This document shows, piece after piece, positions 17,414 through 25,778 of a stretch of 64,000 nucleotides of DNA. Position numbers and translations under genes: made by a program. The notes under the pieces were generated by a model. That model saw only the letters and a program-made list of their open reading frames with translations, was not told where the DNA came from and ran no database searches. Each line of letters opens with the position of its first letter. The stretch's first letter is position 1. Source of the DNA: Pseudomonas pergaminensis (GTDB taxonomy: Bacteria > Pseudomonadota > Gammaproteobacteria > Pseudomonadales > Pseudomonadaceae); NCBI RefSeq assembly GCF_024112395.2, contig NZ_CP078013.2, positions 2,108,001-2,172,000 of the forward strand, read 5' to 3'.

Positions 17414-17953
17414 TCAGGCGTTGAGTGCCAGTTCGATCAGGGCGTGCAGTTCTTGCACTGTCAGCGGGGCGTTCGAAAATAGAATGCGAAACACCGTTGG
17501 CGCTGCGATCAGGTTGATCAGGTGGTCCACGCTTGGCGGCGTGCTTTGCGGGTAGCGATCGACAATCGCCTGCAACTGCCCACTCAGGATGCTCACGCAG
17601 TATCCCGGCGTGATCGTGCACTGCAGGTCGCGCATCATGTTGCGGCCCGGCTCCGAACTCATTTCATCCAGGTATTGCTCGGCCCAGGCCTGCAGGTCGC
17701 CGCGCAGGCTGCCGGTGTTGGCGGGTTCGCTGTCGGGGCGCATGCGTGCCAGGGCCACGTCCGCGAGCAGCACGGAGAGGTCGCCCCAGCGCCGGTAGAT
17801 TGTCGAGGGCGTGACGCCTGCGCGTGTGGCAATCATGGGCACGGTGACGCTGGAGCGCTCGTGGGCTTCCAGCAGTTCACGCACCGCCGAATGGACGGAT
17901 TCTTGTACCCGGGCACTGCGGCCCCCCGGGCGAAGGCCTTCTTTTATCGCCAT
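17414..17953 (-). CDS. TetR-family transcriptional regulator
   Basis: A 179-residue TetR/AcrR repressor. The N-terminal HTH is SVTVPMIATRAGVTPSTIYR followed by RWGDLSVLL; the rest is the helical ligand-binding domain with ITPGYCVSILSGQLQ. It is divergent from an MFS transporter gene 91 bp away and most likely represses it, the standard arrangement for drug-efflux control. An AT-rich inverted repeat lies in the shared intergenic region. The ligand is unknown. Confidence 0.88.
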   Translation of the reverse strand: MAIKEGLRPGGRSARVQESVHSAVRELLEAHERSSVTVPMIATRAGVTPSTIYRRWGDLSVLLADVALARMRPDSEPANTGSLRGDLQAWAEQYLDEMSSEPGRNMMRDLQCTITPGYCVSILSGQLQAIVDRYPQSTPPSVDHLINLIAAPTVFRILFSNAPLTVQELHALIELALNA

Positions 17954-18010
17954 GTTTGTGACCTTAACACAAAGAATTTGCTTTAAGCGCTGGCGGGTAG
18001 CACACTCTGC

Positions 18011-18030
18011 AAAAGCAAAATATTAGCTTT
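18011..18030. promoter_or_regulatory. Candidate TetR operator
   Basis: AAAGC-AAAATATTA-GCTTT is an inverted repeat 15 bp upstream of the MFS start codon, with a related GCTTTAAGCGC at 17981-17991 on the TetR side. It is well placed to block transcription of both divergent genes. Confidence 0.45.
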
Positions 18031-18044
18031 AGCGGAGCGTGTGC

Positions 18045-19238
18045 ATGTCCAGTCCTGTTTCCCATCGTTCCAGCCTGGTGTTTCTCGCGATCACCTTGCT
18101 GACCTTCCTGGCCGCTTCGAGTGCGCCGACGCCGTTGTACCACCTGTATCAGGAAGGCCTGCATTTTTCGGCAGGCATGCTGACGCTGATCTTCGGTGTC
18201 TACGCCCTCAGCCTGCTGGCGGCACTGTTGACCGTCGGCTCTTTGTCGGACCACCTGGGGCGCAAGCCGGTGATTTTTGCTGCGCTGCTTCTGGATATGC
18301 TGGCGATGCTGCTGTTTATCAATGAAGGCAGCGTGGCCTGGCTGATTGCCGCCCGCACGTTGCAAGGGTTTGCCACTGGCATGGCCACCGCCGTATTGGG
18401 CGCGGCACTGCTCGACACCGACCGCCAACAGGGCCCGCTGGTCAACAGCGTGGCGCCGCTCTTGGGCATGGCTTGCGGGGCGATGGGCAGCAGTCTGCTG
18501 GTGGAATTCGCGCCCCTTCCGACCCAGTTGATCTACTGGACGTTGCTGGCCTTGATGCTGTTGCAGGCCCTCTACGTATGGCGCCTGCCGGAAACGGTGA
18601 GCCGCATCCCCGGCGCACTGGCGTCGCTGCGCCCAACATTGCATGTACCGCCCCAGGCGCGCCGGGCGTTGTGGCTTTCATTGCCGGTGGATGTGGCGGT
18701 GTGGGCGATGGGTGGCTTCTACTTGTCACTGGCCCCGTCGCTGGTGCGGGCCGCCACCGGGTCTACCTCCAACCTGATCGGTGGCGGCCTGGTGGCCGTG
18801 CTGACCCTGAGCGGCGCGTTGATGATCTTTACCTTGCGTAATCGTCCGGCCGACAAGGTGCTGCGTCTCGGCGCCGGCTTGCTGGCCATCGGTGTAACGC
18901 TGATCCTCACGGCGGTGCACAGCGCCAGCCTGCCCCTGTTCTTCATCGCCACGCTGATCGCCGGCAGTGGCTTTGGCGCGGGCTTTCTTGGCGCCTTGCG
19001 CAGTGTGGTGCCGTTGGCCTTGCCCCACGAGCGCGCGGGGCTGATGTCGGCGTTCTATGTGCTGAGCTACCTGGCGTTCTGCTTGCCTTCGTTACTGGCG
19101 GGCAACCTGATTCGCAGCTTTGGCCTGATCGCCACCACCGACGGCTACGGCGCGGTCCTCATCCTGCTGGCTGTCGGTGCGCTCATTGCCTTGCTGTTGC
19201 AGGATTCGGCGCGCGTGCGGGCGACGACAGGCGGCTGA
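18045..19238 (+). CDS. MFS transporter, probable drug/metabolite efflux
   Basis: A 397-residue, 12-helix MFS protein. The loop 2-3 signature is SDHLGRKPVIFAALLL and RTLQGFATGMATAVLGAALL lies in helix 4. The early PTPLYHLYQ after helix 1 recalls a Pseudomonas MFS subgroup found next to TetR repressors. ATG 18045 has GGAG 7 nt upstream; GTG 18039 was rejected. The divergent TetR gene is its likely repressor. The substrate is unknown. Confidence 0.88.
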   Translation: MSSPVSHRSSLVFLAITLLTFLAASSAPTPLYHLYQEGLHFSAGMLTLIFGVYALSLLAALLTVGSLSDHLGRKPVIFAALLLDMLAMLLFINEGSVAWLIAARTLQGFATGMATAVLGAALLDTDRQQGPLVNSVAPLLGMACGAMGSSLLVEFAPLPTQLIYWTLLALMLLQALYVWRLPETVSRIPGALASLRPTLHVPPQARRALWLSLPVDVAVWAMGGFYLSLAPSLVRAATGSTSNLIGGGLVAVLTLSGALMIFTLRNRPADKVLRLGAGLLAIGVTLILTAVHSASLPLFFIATLIAGSGFGAGFLGALRSVVPLALPHERAGLMSAFYVLSYLAFCLPSLLAGNLIRSFGLIATTDGYGAVLILLAVGALIALLLQDSARVRATTGG

Positions 19239-19282
19239 TGGGTAATAATCAGTGCCCGTATCCGCCTGATCGAGATTCGCGC

Positions 19283-19594
19283 ATGAAGATCATCCGCAGC
19301 AAGGACTTCACCGGCAGCCGTGCCTGGGAGGCGCTGGACATCGCCAACATGAATGGCATCACCACGCGCCTGCACTGGACCGACCAGCCGTATCGCTGGC
19401 ATATCAACGACGGCGAAGAAGTGTTTGTGGTGCTCGATGGCCGGGTGCAGATGCACTACCGCGACAATGGTTTCGAACAGGTGGCGGAGCTGGGCGTCGG
19501 GGACATCTTTTACGCCAGCGTCGGCACCGAACACGTGGCCCACCCGCAAGGGCCGGCGCGGATTCTGGTGATCGAGTGCGAAGGCAGCGTCTGA
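19283..19594 (+). CDS. Small cupin-domain protein
   Basis: A 103-residue single-domain cupin. The first cupin motif is seen around WHINDGEEVFVVLDGRVQMH and the second around GDIFYASVGTEHVAHPQGPA, with His and Glu residues able to bind a metal. A start at 19238, overlapping the MFS stop, would add 15 residues of no cupin character, so ATG 19283 (CGAG upstream) was chosen. It may be co-transcribed with the MFS gene. Function unknown; such proteins can be isomerases, dioxygenases or sugar-binding proteins. Confidence 0.75.
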   Translation: MKIIRSKDFTGSRAWEALDIANMNGITTRLHWTDQPYRWHINDGEEVFVVLDGRVQMHYRDNGFEQVAELGVGDIFYASVGTEHVAHPQGPARILVIECEGSV

Positions 19595-19595
19595 C

Positions 19596-19660
19596 GATAT
19601 ATAGGTAAAGTAGATAACAGATAGAGATATTACCCGTTATATAGATATTCGATTCGGTTC
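19596..19660. promoter_or_regulatory. AT-rich regulatory region before the TDT transporter
   Basis: This stretch is strikingly AT-rich for the genome and contains an imperfect inverted repeat: CGATATATAGGTAA (starting 19595) against TTACCCGTTATATAGATATT (about 19630-19649). It lies 50-105 bp upstream of the TDT gene and may hold its promoter and a regulator site. Confidence 0.35.
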
Positions 19661-19701
19661 TACCATGGTCTCACCCTCATGCGAGGAAGAGGATTGCCAT
19701 C

Positions 19702-20850
19702 ATGACCTGTTCGAATAGCATCAGTTACAAACCCTTCAGTCACCTGACCCGTCCACGGGAAGTGATCCGCCAGTTCACGCCGAACTGGTTTGCCGCCACC
19801 ATGGGCACTGGTGTGCTCGCACTGGCCCTGGCGCAGTTGCCAGTCAACCTGCCTGGCCTGCACGCCATCGCCGAGGCGTTGTGGTTGTTCACTGTTGGCC
19901 TATTTGTGTTGTTCAGCGTGTTGTACGCGGCCCGCTGGGTGATGTTTTTCCACGAGGCGCGGCGCATTTTCGGTCACTCCACCGTCTCGATGTTTTTCGG
20001 CACCATCCCCATGGGTCTCGCGACGATTCTCAACGGCTTGCTGTTATTTGGCCTGCCGCGCTGGGGCGCCGGTGTGATACCGCTGGCTGAAACCCTGTGG
20101 TGGCTGGACGTGGCCATGGCCCTGGCCTGCGGCGTGCTTATCCCCTTCATGATGTTCACACGCCAGGAACACAGCATCGACCAGATGACCGCCGTCTGGC
20201 TGCTGCCTGTGGTTGCCGCTGAAGTTGCCGCGGCCAGTGGTGGGCTGCTCGCACCGCACCTGGCAGACGCGCATTCGCAACTGGTGATGCTGGTGACCAG
20301 CTATGTGCTGTGGGCGTTTTCGTTGCCGGTGGCGTTCAGCATCCTGACCATTCTGATGCTGCGCATGGCCCTGCACAAACTGCCCCACGCCAACATGGCC
20401 GCGTCGAGTTGGCTGGCCCTGGGTCCCATCGGCACTGGTGCGCTGGGCATGTTGCTGCTGGGGGGCGATGCGCCGGCGATCTTTGCGGCCAATGGCTTGC
20501 CGGGTGTTGGTGAGATCGCCAACGGCCTCGGCCTGGTAGCGGGCATTACGTTGTGGGGCTTCGGCCTGTGGTGGATGCTGATTGCGGTGCTGATCACCCT
20601 GCGTTACCTGCGCGCCGGTATCCCGTTCAACCTCGGTTGGTGGGGTTTCACCTTCCCGCTGGGCGTGTATGCCCTGGCGACGCTGAAGCTGGCGAGCCTG
20701 CTGCACCTTGGGTTCTTCAGCGTTTTTGGCAGCGTGCTGGTGGTGGCATTGGCGCTGATGTGGCTGATCGTCGCCAAGCGCACTGTGCAGGGCGCCTATA
20801 AAGGTGAGCTTTTTGTTTCGCCGTGCATTGCGGGACTAGCGAATAAGTAA
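19702..20850 (+). CDS. TDT-family transporter (TehA/SLAC1-like)
   Basis: A 382-residue membrane protein with about ten hydrophobic segments, of the tellurite-resistance/dicarboxylate transporter (TDT) family. The start TPNWFAATMGTGVLALALAQ is the typical first-helix sequence, and ALGPIGTGALGMLLLGG and NLGWWGFTFPLGVYALAT are characteristic later helices. Family members export anions such as sulfite, malate or chloride; the substrate here cannot be told. The upstream region is AT-rich with an inverted repeat. Confidence 0.85.
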   Translation: MTCSNSISYKPFSHLTRPREVIRQFTPNWFAATMGTGVLALALAQLPVNLPGLHAIAEALWLFTVGLFVLFSVLYAARWVMFFHEARRIFGHSTVSMFFGTIPMGLATILNGLLLFGLPRWGAGVIPLAETLWWLDVAMALACGVLIPFMMFTRQEHSIDQMTAVWLLPVVAAEVAAASGGLLAPHLADAHSQLVMLVTSYVLWAFSLPVAFSILTILMLRMALHKLPHANMAASSWLALGPIGTGALGMLLLGGDAPAIFAANGLPGVGEIANGLGLVAGITLWGFGLWWMLIAVLITLRYLRAGIPFNLGWWGFTFPLGVYALATLKLASLLHLGFFSVFGSVLVVALALMWLIVAKRTVQGAYKGELFVSPCIAGLANK

Positions 20851-20916
20851 GCAGGATTAGGTAAAGTCGTGGCCTGAACGCTTTTACAAAAAACAGGCCA
20901 CGCAGGAACACGGACG

Positions 20917-22791
20917 ATGAGCCACCCCTCGCAATTCACCTTGCTGCGCACACGGCGTTTCCTGCCGTTTTTCATCACCCAGTTGCTGGGCGCTTTCAAC
21001 GACAACATCTTCAAGCAATCGCTGATCCTGGCCATTCTCTACAAGCTCACTATCGACGGTGACCGCTCGATCTGGGTCAACCTCTGCGCATTGTTGTTTA
21101 TCCTGCCGTTCTTCCTGTTCTCGGCCCTGGCCGGGCAGTTTGGCGAGAAATTCAACAAGGACGCGTTGATCCGCGCGATCAAGATCGGTGAGATCGTGAT
21201 CATGGCCGTGGGCGCGACGGGCTTCCTCACCAACCACCTGGAGCTGATGCTGCTCGCGCTGTTTGCCATGGGCACTCACTCGGCGCTGTTCGGCCCGGTG
21301 AAGTACTCGATCATGCCCCAGGCATTGCATGACGATGAGCTGGTCGGCGGCAACGGCCTGGTGGAAATGGGCACGTTCCTGGCGATCCTGGCCGGCACCA
21401 TCGGCGCCGGGATCATGATGTCGTCCACCCATTACGCCCCCGTGGTGTCCGTGGCGATTGTCGGCGTAGCGGTGCTGGGTTACCTGGCCAGCCGCAGCAT
21501 TCCGCGCGCGGCCGCGTCGACCCCGGAACTGCGCTTGAACTGGAATATCTTCAGCGAATCCTGGGCCACCCTGCGCTTGGGCCTGGGGCAAACACCGGCC
21601 GTTTCGCGCTCCATCGTCGGCAACTCGTGGTTCTGGTTTGTCGGTGCGATCTACCTGACGCAGATCCCGGCCTACGCCAAGGAGTGGTTGTACGGCGACG
21701 AGACCGTGGTGACACTGATCCTCACGGTGTTCTCGGTGGGTATCGCACTGGGTTCGATGCTCTGCGAAAAGCTCTCCGGGCGTAAGGTCGAAATCGGCCT
21801 GGTGCCGTTCGGTTCATTCGGCCTGACGGTGTTCGGCCTGCTGCTGTGGTGGCACTCCGGCGGCTTCCCGCAGAACGTCCAGGCCAACGATTGGCTTGCC
21901 GTACTCAGCTACGGCCAGGCGTGGTGGGTGCTGTTCGATATCCTCGGCCTGGGTGTATTCGGCGGCTTCTACATCGTGCCGCTGTATGCATTGATCCAGT
22001 CGCGTACCGCCGAGAACGAACGCGCGCGCGTAATCGCCGCGAACAACATTCTCAACGCGCTGTTCATGGTGGTCTCGGCCATCGTGTCGATCCTGCTGCT
22101 GAGCGTGGCCAAGCTGTCGATCCCGGAACTGTTCCTGGTGGTGTCGCTGCTCAACATCGCGGTCAACACCTACATCTTCAAGATCGTCCCCGAGTTCACC
22201 ATGCGTTTCATGATCTGGCTGCTCAGCCATTCCATGTACCGCGTGGAGCATCGCAACCTGCAGGCGATCCCGGATGAAGGCGCGGCGTTGTTGGTGTGCA
22301 ACCATGTGTCGTTTGTGGATGCACTGTTGATTGGCGGCGCGGTGCGTCGGCCGATTCGCTTCGTCATGTACTACAAGATCTACCGCTTGCCGGTGCTCAA
22401 CTTCATCTTCCGCACCGCCGGGGCGATTCCGATTGCGGGGCGCAACGAAGATATCCAGATCTACGAAAAGGCCTTCACGCGCATTGCGCAGTATTTGAAG
22501 GAAGGGGAGTTGGTGTGCATCTTCCCGGAGGGCAAGCTGACTGCCAATGGCGAGATGAACGAGTTTCGCGGGGGCGTGACGCGCATCCTTGAAGAAACCG
22601 CGGTTCCGGTGATTCCGATGGCGTTGCAGGGGTTGTGGGGGAGTTTCTTCAGCCGCGATCCGAACAAGGGCTTCTTTCATCGCATCTGGTCGCGGGTGGT
22701 ATTGGTGGCGGGCGAGCCGGTGGCGGTCGAGTCGGCGACCCCGGCGCAGTTGCAGGAGAAAGTTACTCAGCTGCGCGGCACGGTCCTGTAG
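20917..22791 (+). CDS. MFS (LplT-like) - acyltransferase (PlsC-like) fusion
   Basis: A 624-residue two-domain protein. Residues ~1-420 form an MFS transporter resembling LplT (FITQLLGAFNDNIFKQSLIL). Residues ~430-624 are a 1-acylglycerol-phosphate acyltransferase-like domain with the NHVSFVD (NHx4D-type) and FPEGKL motifs plus PVIPMAL. This is the LplT-Aas arrangement without the acyl-ACP synthetase domain. It probably flips and re-acylates lysophospholipids at the inner membrane. A REPIN follows the stop directly. Confidence 0.85.
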   Translation: MSHPSQFTLLRTRRFLPFFITQLLGAFNDNIFKQSLILAILYKLTIDGDRSIWVNLCALLFILPFFLFSALAGQFGEKFNKDALIRAIKIGEIVIMAVGATGFLTNHLELMLLALFAMGTHSALFGPVKYSIMPQALHDDELVGGNGLVEMGTFLAILAGTIGAGIMMSSTHYAPVVSVAIVGVAVLGYLASRSIPRAAASTPELRLNWNIFSESWATLRLGLGQTPAVSRSIVGNSWFWFVGAIYLTQIPAYAKEWLYGDETVVTLILTVFSVGIALGSMLCEKLSGRKVEIGLVPFGSFGLTVFGLLLWWHSGGFPQNVQANDWLAVLSYGQAWWVLFDILGLGVFGGFYIVPLYALIQSRTAENERARVIAANNILNALFMVVSAIVSILLLSVAKLSIPELFLVVSLLNIAVNTYIFKIVPEFTMRFMIWLLSHSMYRVEHRNLQAIPDEGAALLVCNHVSFVDALLIGGAVRRPIRFVMYYKIYRLPVLNFIFRTAGAIPIAGRNEDIQIYEKAFTRIAQYLKEGELVCIFPEGKLTANGEMNEFRGGVTRILEETAVPVIPMALQGLWGSFFSRDPNKGFFHRIWSRVVLVAGEPVAVESATPAQLQEKVTQLRGTVL

Positions 22792-22856
22792 GAGCGCGGC
22801 TTGCCGGCGATGGCTATCTTTAGGCCGCCATCGCCCGCAAGCGGGCTCCTACAAGG
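22786..22856. repeat. REPIN (TAGGAGCC family)
   Basis: TGTAGGAGCGCGGCTTGCCG and CGCCCGCAAGCGGGCTCCTA flank a short spacer, between the convergent acyltransferase fusion and sugE genes. The two arms have diverged within their stems (GCGCGGC versus GCGGGCTC). Confidence 0.8.
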
Positions 22857-22857
22857 G

Positions 22858-23172
22858 TTATGTGGAGATTTTCAGGCCAATAAGCCCACAAATGATCAAC
22901 GCCACGCTGGCCAAACGGAACAACGCCATGGATTCCCCAAACAGGATAATCCCAGCGATCACGGTGCCCACTGCACCCACGCCGGTCCAGATGGCATAGG
23001 CGGTGCCCAGCGGCAGTTCCTTCATGGCGAGCCCCAGCAGGCCAAGGCTGATGGCCATGGCGGCAATCGTCAGGGCCGTGGGGAGTGGCTTGCTGAAACC
23101 GTCGGTGTACTTCAGGCCGACGGCCCAGCCGACTTCAAACAGACCCGCGAAAAACAGAATGATCCAGGACAT
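22858..23172 (-). CDS. sugE: SMR-family guanidinium exporter (SugE/Gdx)
   Basis: A 104-residue, four-helix small multidrug resistance protein. [20 protein letters not shown] has the essential membrane Glu (residue 13) and the Gdx/SugE-type GWAVGLKYT context, and [20 protein letters not shown] is the SMR signature. Gdx-subtype SMRs exchange guanidinium for protons. The assignment is strengthened by two GGGGACGACCCC hairpins directly upstream, which resemble a guanidine-II riboswitch. AGGAGG lies 5 nt before the ATG. The gene follows a BASS symporter gene on the same strand. Confidence 0.92.
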   Translation of the reverse strand: MSWIILFFAGLFEVGWAVGLKYTDGFSKPLPTALTIAAMAISLGLLGLAMKELPLGTAYAIWTGVGAVGTVIAGIILFGESMALFRLASVALIICGLIGLKIST

Positions 23173-23189
23173 GATGACCTCCTAACACT

Positions 23190-23245
23190 AGGTGGGGTCG
23201 TCCCCGGAGTAGTCGCTTGAGCGCGTCGCGGGGTCGTCCCCGCGA
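23190..23245 (-). promoter_or_regulatory. Guanidine-II (mini-ykkC) riboswitch candidate
   Basis: Read on the minus strand, two hairpins, each GGGG-ACGA-CCCC, lie at 23230-23241 (stem extended by CGC/GCG) and 23194-23205, separated by ~24 nt. They sit 21 nt upstream of the sugE ATG, next to its AGGAGG. Paired hairpins with ACGR loops are the hallmark of the guanidine-II class, which up-regulates guanidinium exporters. Confidence 0.9.
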
Positions 23246-23278
23246 AGCGCGTTAGAGTGCCGAAAAGTGCTCGGCTGA

Positions 23279-24244
23279 TCAAGTTTGCGGCGTGTTCTCC
23301 AGGGCGCGACGGTCTTCCTTTTCGCTCATGCGGCGGAAGTAAGTCGACAGCAATGCACCGGAGATATTGTGCCAGACACTGAACAGGGCACTCGGCACCG
23401 CCGCCAGCGGCGAAAAGTGCGCACTGGCCAGCGCGGCGCCCAGCCCGGAGTTCTGCATGCCCACCTCCAGCGCCAGCGACTTGCGCTGCGCCAACGGCAA
23501 CTTGAACACGCGGCCGGTGAAGTAACCCAGCAGGTAGCCAAAGCTGTTGTGCAGCATCACCACGGCCATGATCAACAAGCCCGACTCGGCGATCTTCGCC
23601 TGGCTGGCGGCAACCACCGCCGCGACGATGATCACGATGCTCACCACCGACACCAGTGGCAGCACATCGACCGCATGCCGAACCCGATCGCCGAGCACGC
23701 GTTGCGCCAGCACGCCGAGCACGATCGGCAGCAACACCACTTGCAGGATCGACCAGAACAGCTCCATGAACGACACCGGCAGCCAGGCCGAGGCCAGCAG
23801 CCAGATCAATGCTGGCGTGAGCAGCGGGGCGAGGAGGGTGGTGACGGCGGCGATGGCCACCGACAACGCCAGGTCGCCACGGGCCAGCCAGGTCATCACG
23901 TTGGACGAGGTGCCGCTTGGGCAGCAACCGACCAGGATCACGCCGACGGCGATTTCCGGGGGGAGATGGAAGGCCTGGCACAGCAACCACGCCACGCCCG
24001 GCATGATCACGAAATGCGCAACCACGCCTAATGCCACACGCCAGGGGTGGCGGGCGACTTCGGCGAAGTCATCGAGTTTGAGGGTCAGCCCCATGCCGAA
24101 CATCACCAGGCCCAGCAGCGGGACAATGGCGCTTTTAAGGCCAATGAACCAGCCGGGTTCGAGGAAGGCGACGACGGCGAAAATCAACACCCAGTAGGCG
24201 AAGGTATTGCCGACGAAGCGGCTCAAGGCGGCGAGTGCGCGCAT
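23279..24244 (-). CDS. BASS-family (bile acid:sodium symporter) transporter
   Basis: A 321-residue membrane protein with about ten helices. Family features include VPLLGLVMFGMGLTLKLDDF, the crossover segment VGCCPSGTSSNVMTWLARGD and the second EVGMQNSGLGAALASAHF. Members co-transport sodium with bile acids, pantoate, keto acids or other organic anions; the true substrate is not apparent. It precedes sugE on the same strand by ~100 bp, and the riboswitch lies between them, so read-through into sugE is possible but riboswitch-gated. Confidence 0.88.
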   Translation of the reverse strand: MRALAALSRFVGNTFAYWVLIFAVVAFLEPGWFIGLKSAIVPLLGLVMFGMGLTLKLDDFAEVARHPWRVALGVVAHFVIMPGVAWLLCQAFHLPPEIAVGVILVGCCPSGTSSNVMTWLARGDLALSVAIAAVTTLLAPLLTPALIWLLASAWLPVSFMELFWSILQVVLLPIVLGVLAQRVLGDRVRHAVDVLPLVSVVSIVIIVAAVVAASQAKIAESGLLIMAVVMLHNSFGYLLGYFTGRVFKLPLAQRKSLALEVGMQNSGLGAALASAHFSPLAAVPSALFSVWHNISGALLSTYFRRMSEKEDRRALENTPQT

Positions 24245-24272
24245 GGGGATGTCCTTTTTTGTTGGATTCGAT

Positions 24273-24370
24273 CAAATGTGGGAGGGGGCTTGCCCCCGAT
24301 TGCAGTCTGTCAGTCATAGGTGTTTTAACTGACAGAATGCTATCGGGGGCAAGCCCCCTCCCACATTTTG
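24273..24370. repeat. REPIN (GTGGGAGGGGGC family)
   Basis: AATGTGGGAGGGGGCTTGCC-CCCGAT and its near-perfect complement ATCGGGGGCAAGCCCCCTCCC-ACATT flank a ~45-bp spacer that itself holds CTGTCAG/CTGACAG. It lies between rdgC and the BASS gene. Confidence 0.88.
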
Positions 24371-24383
24371 AATTTCACACGGT

Positions 24384-25304
24384 TTAGATACCTTGCGGAG
24401 TCTCTTCACCGCCCAATGCTTCAACCAGCGCCGGCAAGAAGTCGCCAAACGTCAGCATCATCAGGGTAAAGCTCGCATCCAGTTGGCCCAGGGCTTCTTC
24501 ACCGCCGTCCTGTTCGGCCTGGTCTTGCAGCAGGTCTTCGAACTTCAGGCGCTTGACGGTCATTTTATCGTCGAGCATGAAGGACAGCTTGTCCTGCCAG
24601 GCCAGGGCCAGTTGGGTCACGACTTTGCCGGTGGTCAGGTGCAGCTGGATCTCTTCGCCGGTCAGGTCCTGACGCTTGCAGCGCACGATGCCGCCGTCTT
24701 CGTGGGTATCGCGCAGTTCGCATTCGTCGAGGACGAAGAAGTCATCGGCCTGCTTCTGGGTGGTGACCCAGTCGGTCATGACCGCCGTCGGTGCGGTTTT
24801 TACCGTCAGTGGGCGAACGGGCAGGGTGCCGATCACTTCACGCAAGGTCGACAGCAAGTCTTCGGCGCGTTTCGGGCTGGCGGAGTTGACCAGGATCAGG
24901 CCTTGTTTCGGCGCGATGGCCGCGAAGGTCGACGAGCGACGGATAAAGGCGCGGGGCAGGAAAGCCTGGATGATTTCATCCTTGATCTGGTCGCGTTCCT
25001 TCTTATAGACCTTGCGCATTTGCTCGGCCTCGATCTCTTCGACTTTCTCTTTCAGTGCGTCACGCACCACGCTGCCCGGCAGGATACGTTCTTCCTTGCG
25101 CGCGGCGATCAGCAGGAAGTCACCGCTGACGTGAACCAGGGGAGCGTCTTCACCTTTACCAAAAGGCGCGACGAAACCGTAAGTGGTCAACTCCTGGCTT
25201 GCACACGGGCGCGCCAGTTTGGTGGCCATGGCCGCTTCCAACGCCTCGGCATCAACAGGCAGATCTTGGGTCAGGCGATAGATAAGCAGGTTCTTGAACC
25301 ACAT
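24384..25304 (-). CDS. rdgC: Recombination-associated protein RdgC
   Basis: A 306-residue RdgC, a ring-forming DNA-binding protein that limits RecA activity. The start [20 protein letters not shown] is characteristic, as are [25 protein letters not shown], and LIMVN-like [17 protein letters not shown]. The family normally starts at this methionine, so the upstream ATG at 25328 was not used. AGGAG lies 11 nt before 25304. It is divergent from the tRNA-Val/Asp operon. In P. aeruginosa I recall rdgC near the FKBP and prc genes, as in this window. Confidence 0.93.
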   Translation of the reverse strand: MWFKNLLIYRLTQDLPVDAEALEAAMATKLARPCASQELTTYGFVAPFGKGEDAPLVHVSGDFLLIAARKEERILPGSVVRDALKEKVEEIEAEQMRKVYKKERDQIKDEIIQAFLPRAFIRRSSTFAAIAPKQGLILVNSASPKRAEDLLSTLREVIGTLPVRPLTVKTAPTAVMTDWVTTQKQADDFFVLDECELRDTHEDGGIVRCKRQDLTGEEIQLHLTTGKVVTQLALAWQDKLSFMLDDKMTVKRLKFEDLLQDQAEQDGGEEALGQLDASFTLMMLTFGDFLPALVEALGGEETPQGI

Positions 25305-25414
25305 GGGGTGAGTCTCTCCTTTATACAAAGGGGGGCATTATTGTCTTGATAACGCCCCAGGCCAACCCTGCCTAAGCCATTGGAAGCTATCAAAAAAAAG
25401 ATTTAAGAAAGTGC

Positions 25415-25443
25415 TTGCCAGACCCAGGGTCGCTCCGTAGAAT
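25415..25443 (+). promoter_or_regulatory. Sigma-70 promoter of the first tRNA-Val/Asp operon
   Basis: TTGCCA (25415-25420), a 17-bp spacer and TAGAAT (25438-25443) form a good promoter 20 bp upstream of tRNA-Val. It lies outside the duplicated 254-bp block. Confidence 0.75.
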
Positions 25444-25463
25444 GCGCGCCACACCGAAACGAA

Positions 25464-25539
25464 GGGTGATTAGCTCAGCTGGGAGAGCATCTGCCTTACA
25501 AGCAGAGGGTCGGCGGTTCGATCCCGTCATCACCCACCA
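25464..25539 (+). tRNA. tRNA-Val (anticodon TAC)
   Basis: A 76-nt cloverleaf: acceptor GGGTGAT/ATCACCC, D-arm TAGCTCAGCTGGGAGAGC, anticodon loop CCTTACAAG with TAC, T-arm with GGTTCGATCC, and encoded CCA. Confidence 0.97.
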
Positions 25540-25558
25540 TTCGCTTCATGTGTTACGC

Positions 25559-25635
25559 GCAGCGGTAGTTCAGTCGGTTAGAATACCGGCCTGTCACGCC
25601 GGGGGTCGCGGGTTCGAGTCCCGTCCGCTGCGCCA
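25559..25635 (+). tRNA. tRNA-Asp (anticodon GTC)
   Basis: A 77-nt cloverleaf: acceptor GCAGCGG/CCGCTGC, D-arm TAGTTCAGTCGGTTAGAA, anticodon loop CTGTCAC with GTC, T-arm GGTTCGAGTCC, discriminator G and encoded CCA. Co-transcribed with tRNA-Val. Confidence 0.97.
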
Positions 25636-25676
25636 TATTCGGTTACCTGGAACGCTGAACGCCAGGTCACCACAGG

Positions 25677-25703
25677 AAGCCCGCTCATTGAGCGGGCTTT
25701 TTG
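25677..25703 (+). terminator. Terminator of the first tRNA operon
   Basis: AAGCCCGCTCATTGAGCGGG followed by CTTTTT: a compact hairpin with a T-tract 42 nt after tRNA-Asp. Confidence 0.88.
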
Positions 25704-25728
25704 CTGTCTGGGCTTTGCAAAAGCCGAT

Positions 25729-25771
25729 AAAAACGCCGCCGATCATTTTCAATGATCGGCGGCGTTTTTTA
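25729..25771. terminator. Bidirectional terminator at the 3' end of the siderophore receptor gene
   Basis: AAAACGCCGCCGATCATT and AATGATCGGCGGCGTTTT form an 18-bp perfect stem around TTC, with A and T tracts outside. It ends the leftward receptor gene and backs up the tRNA terminator. Confidence 0.92.
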
Positions 25772-25778
25772 TTGGGGG

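Larger units (their letters stand above)
25449..25702. repeat. 254-bp direct repeat, copy 1 (tRNA-Val/tRNA-Asp unit)
   Basis: Identical to 29983-30236 apart from one base (G at 25675 versus A at 30209). The block covers the 5' leader, both tRNAs, the spacer, and the terminator stem. The two copies bracket the siderophore receptor/fecR/fecI cassette. Confidence 0.95.
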
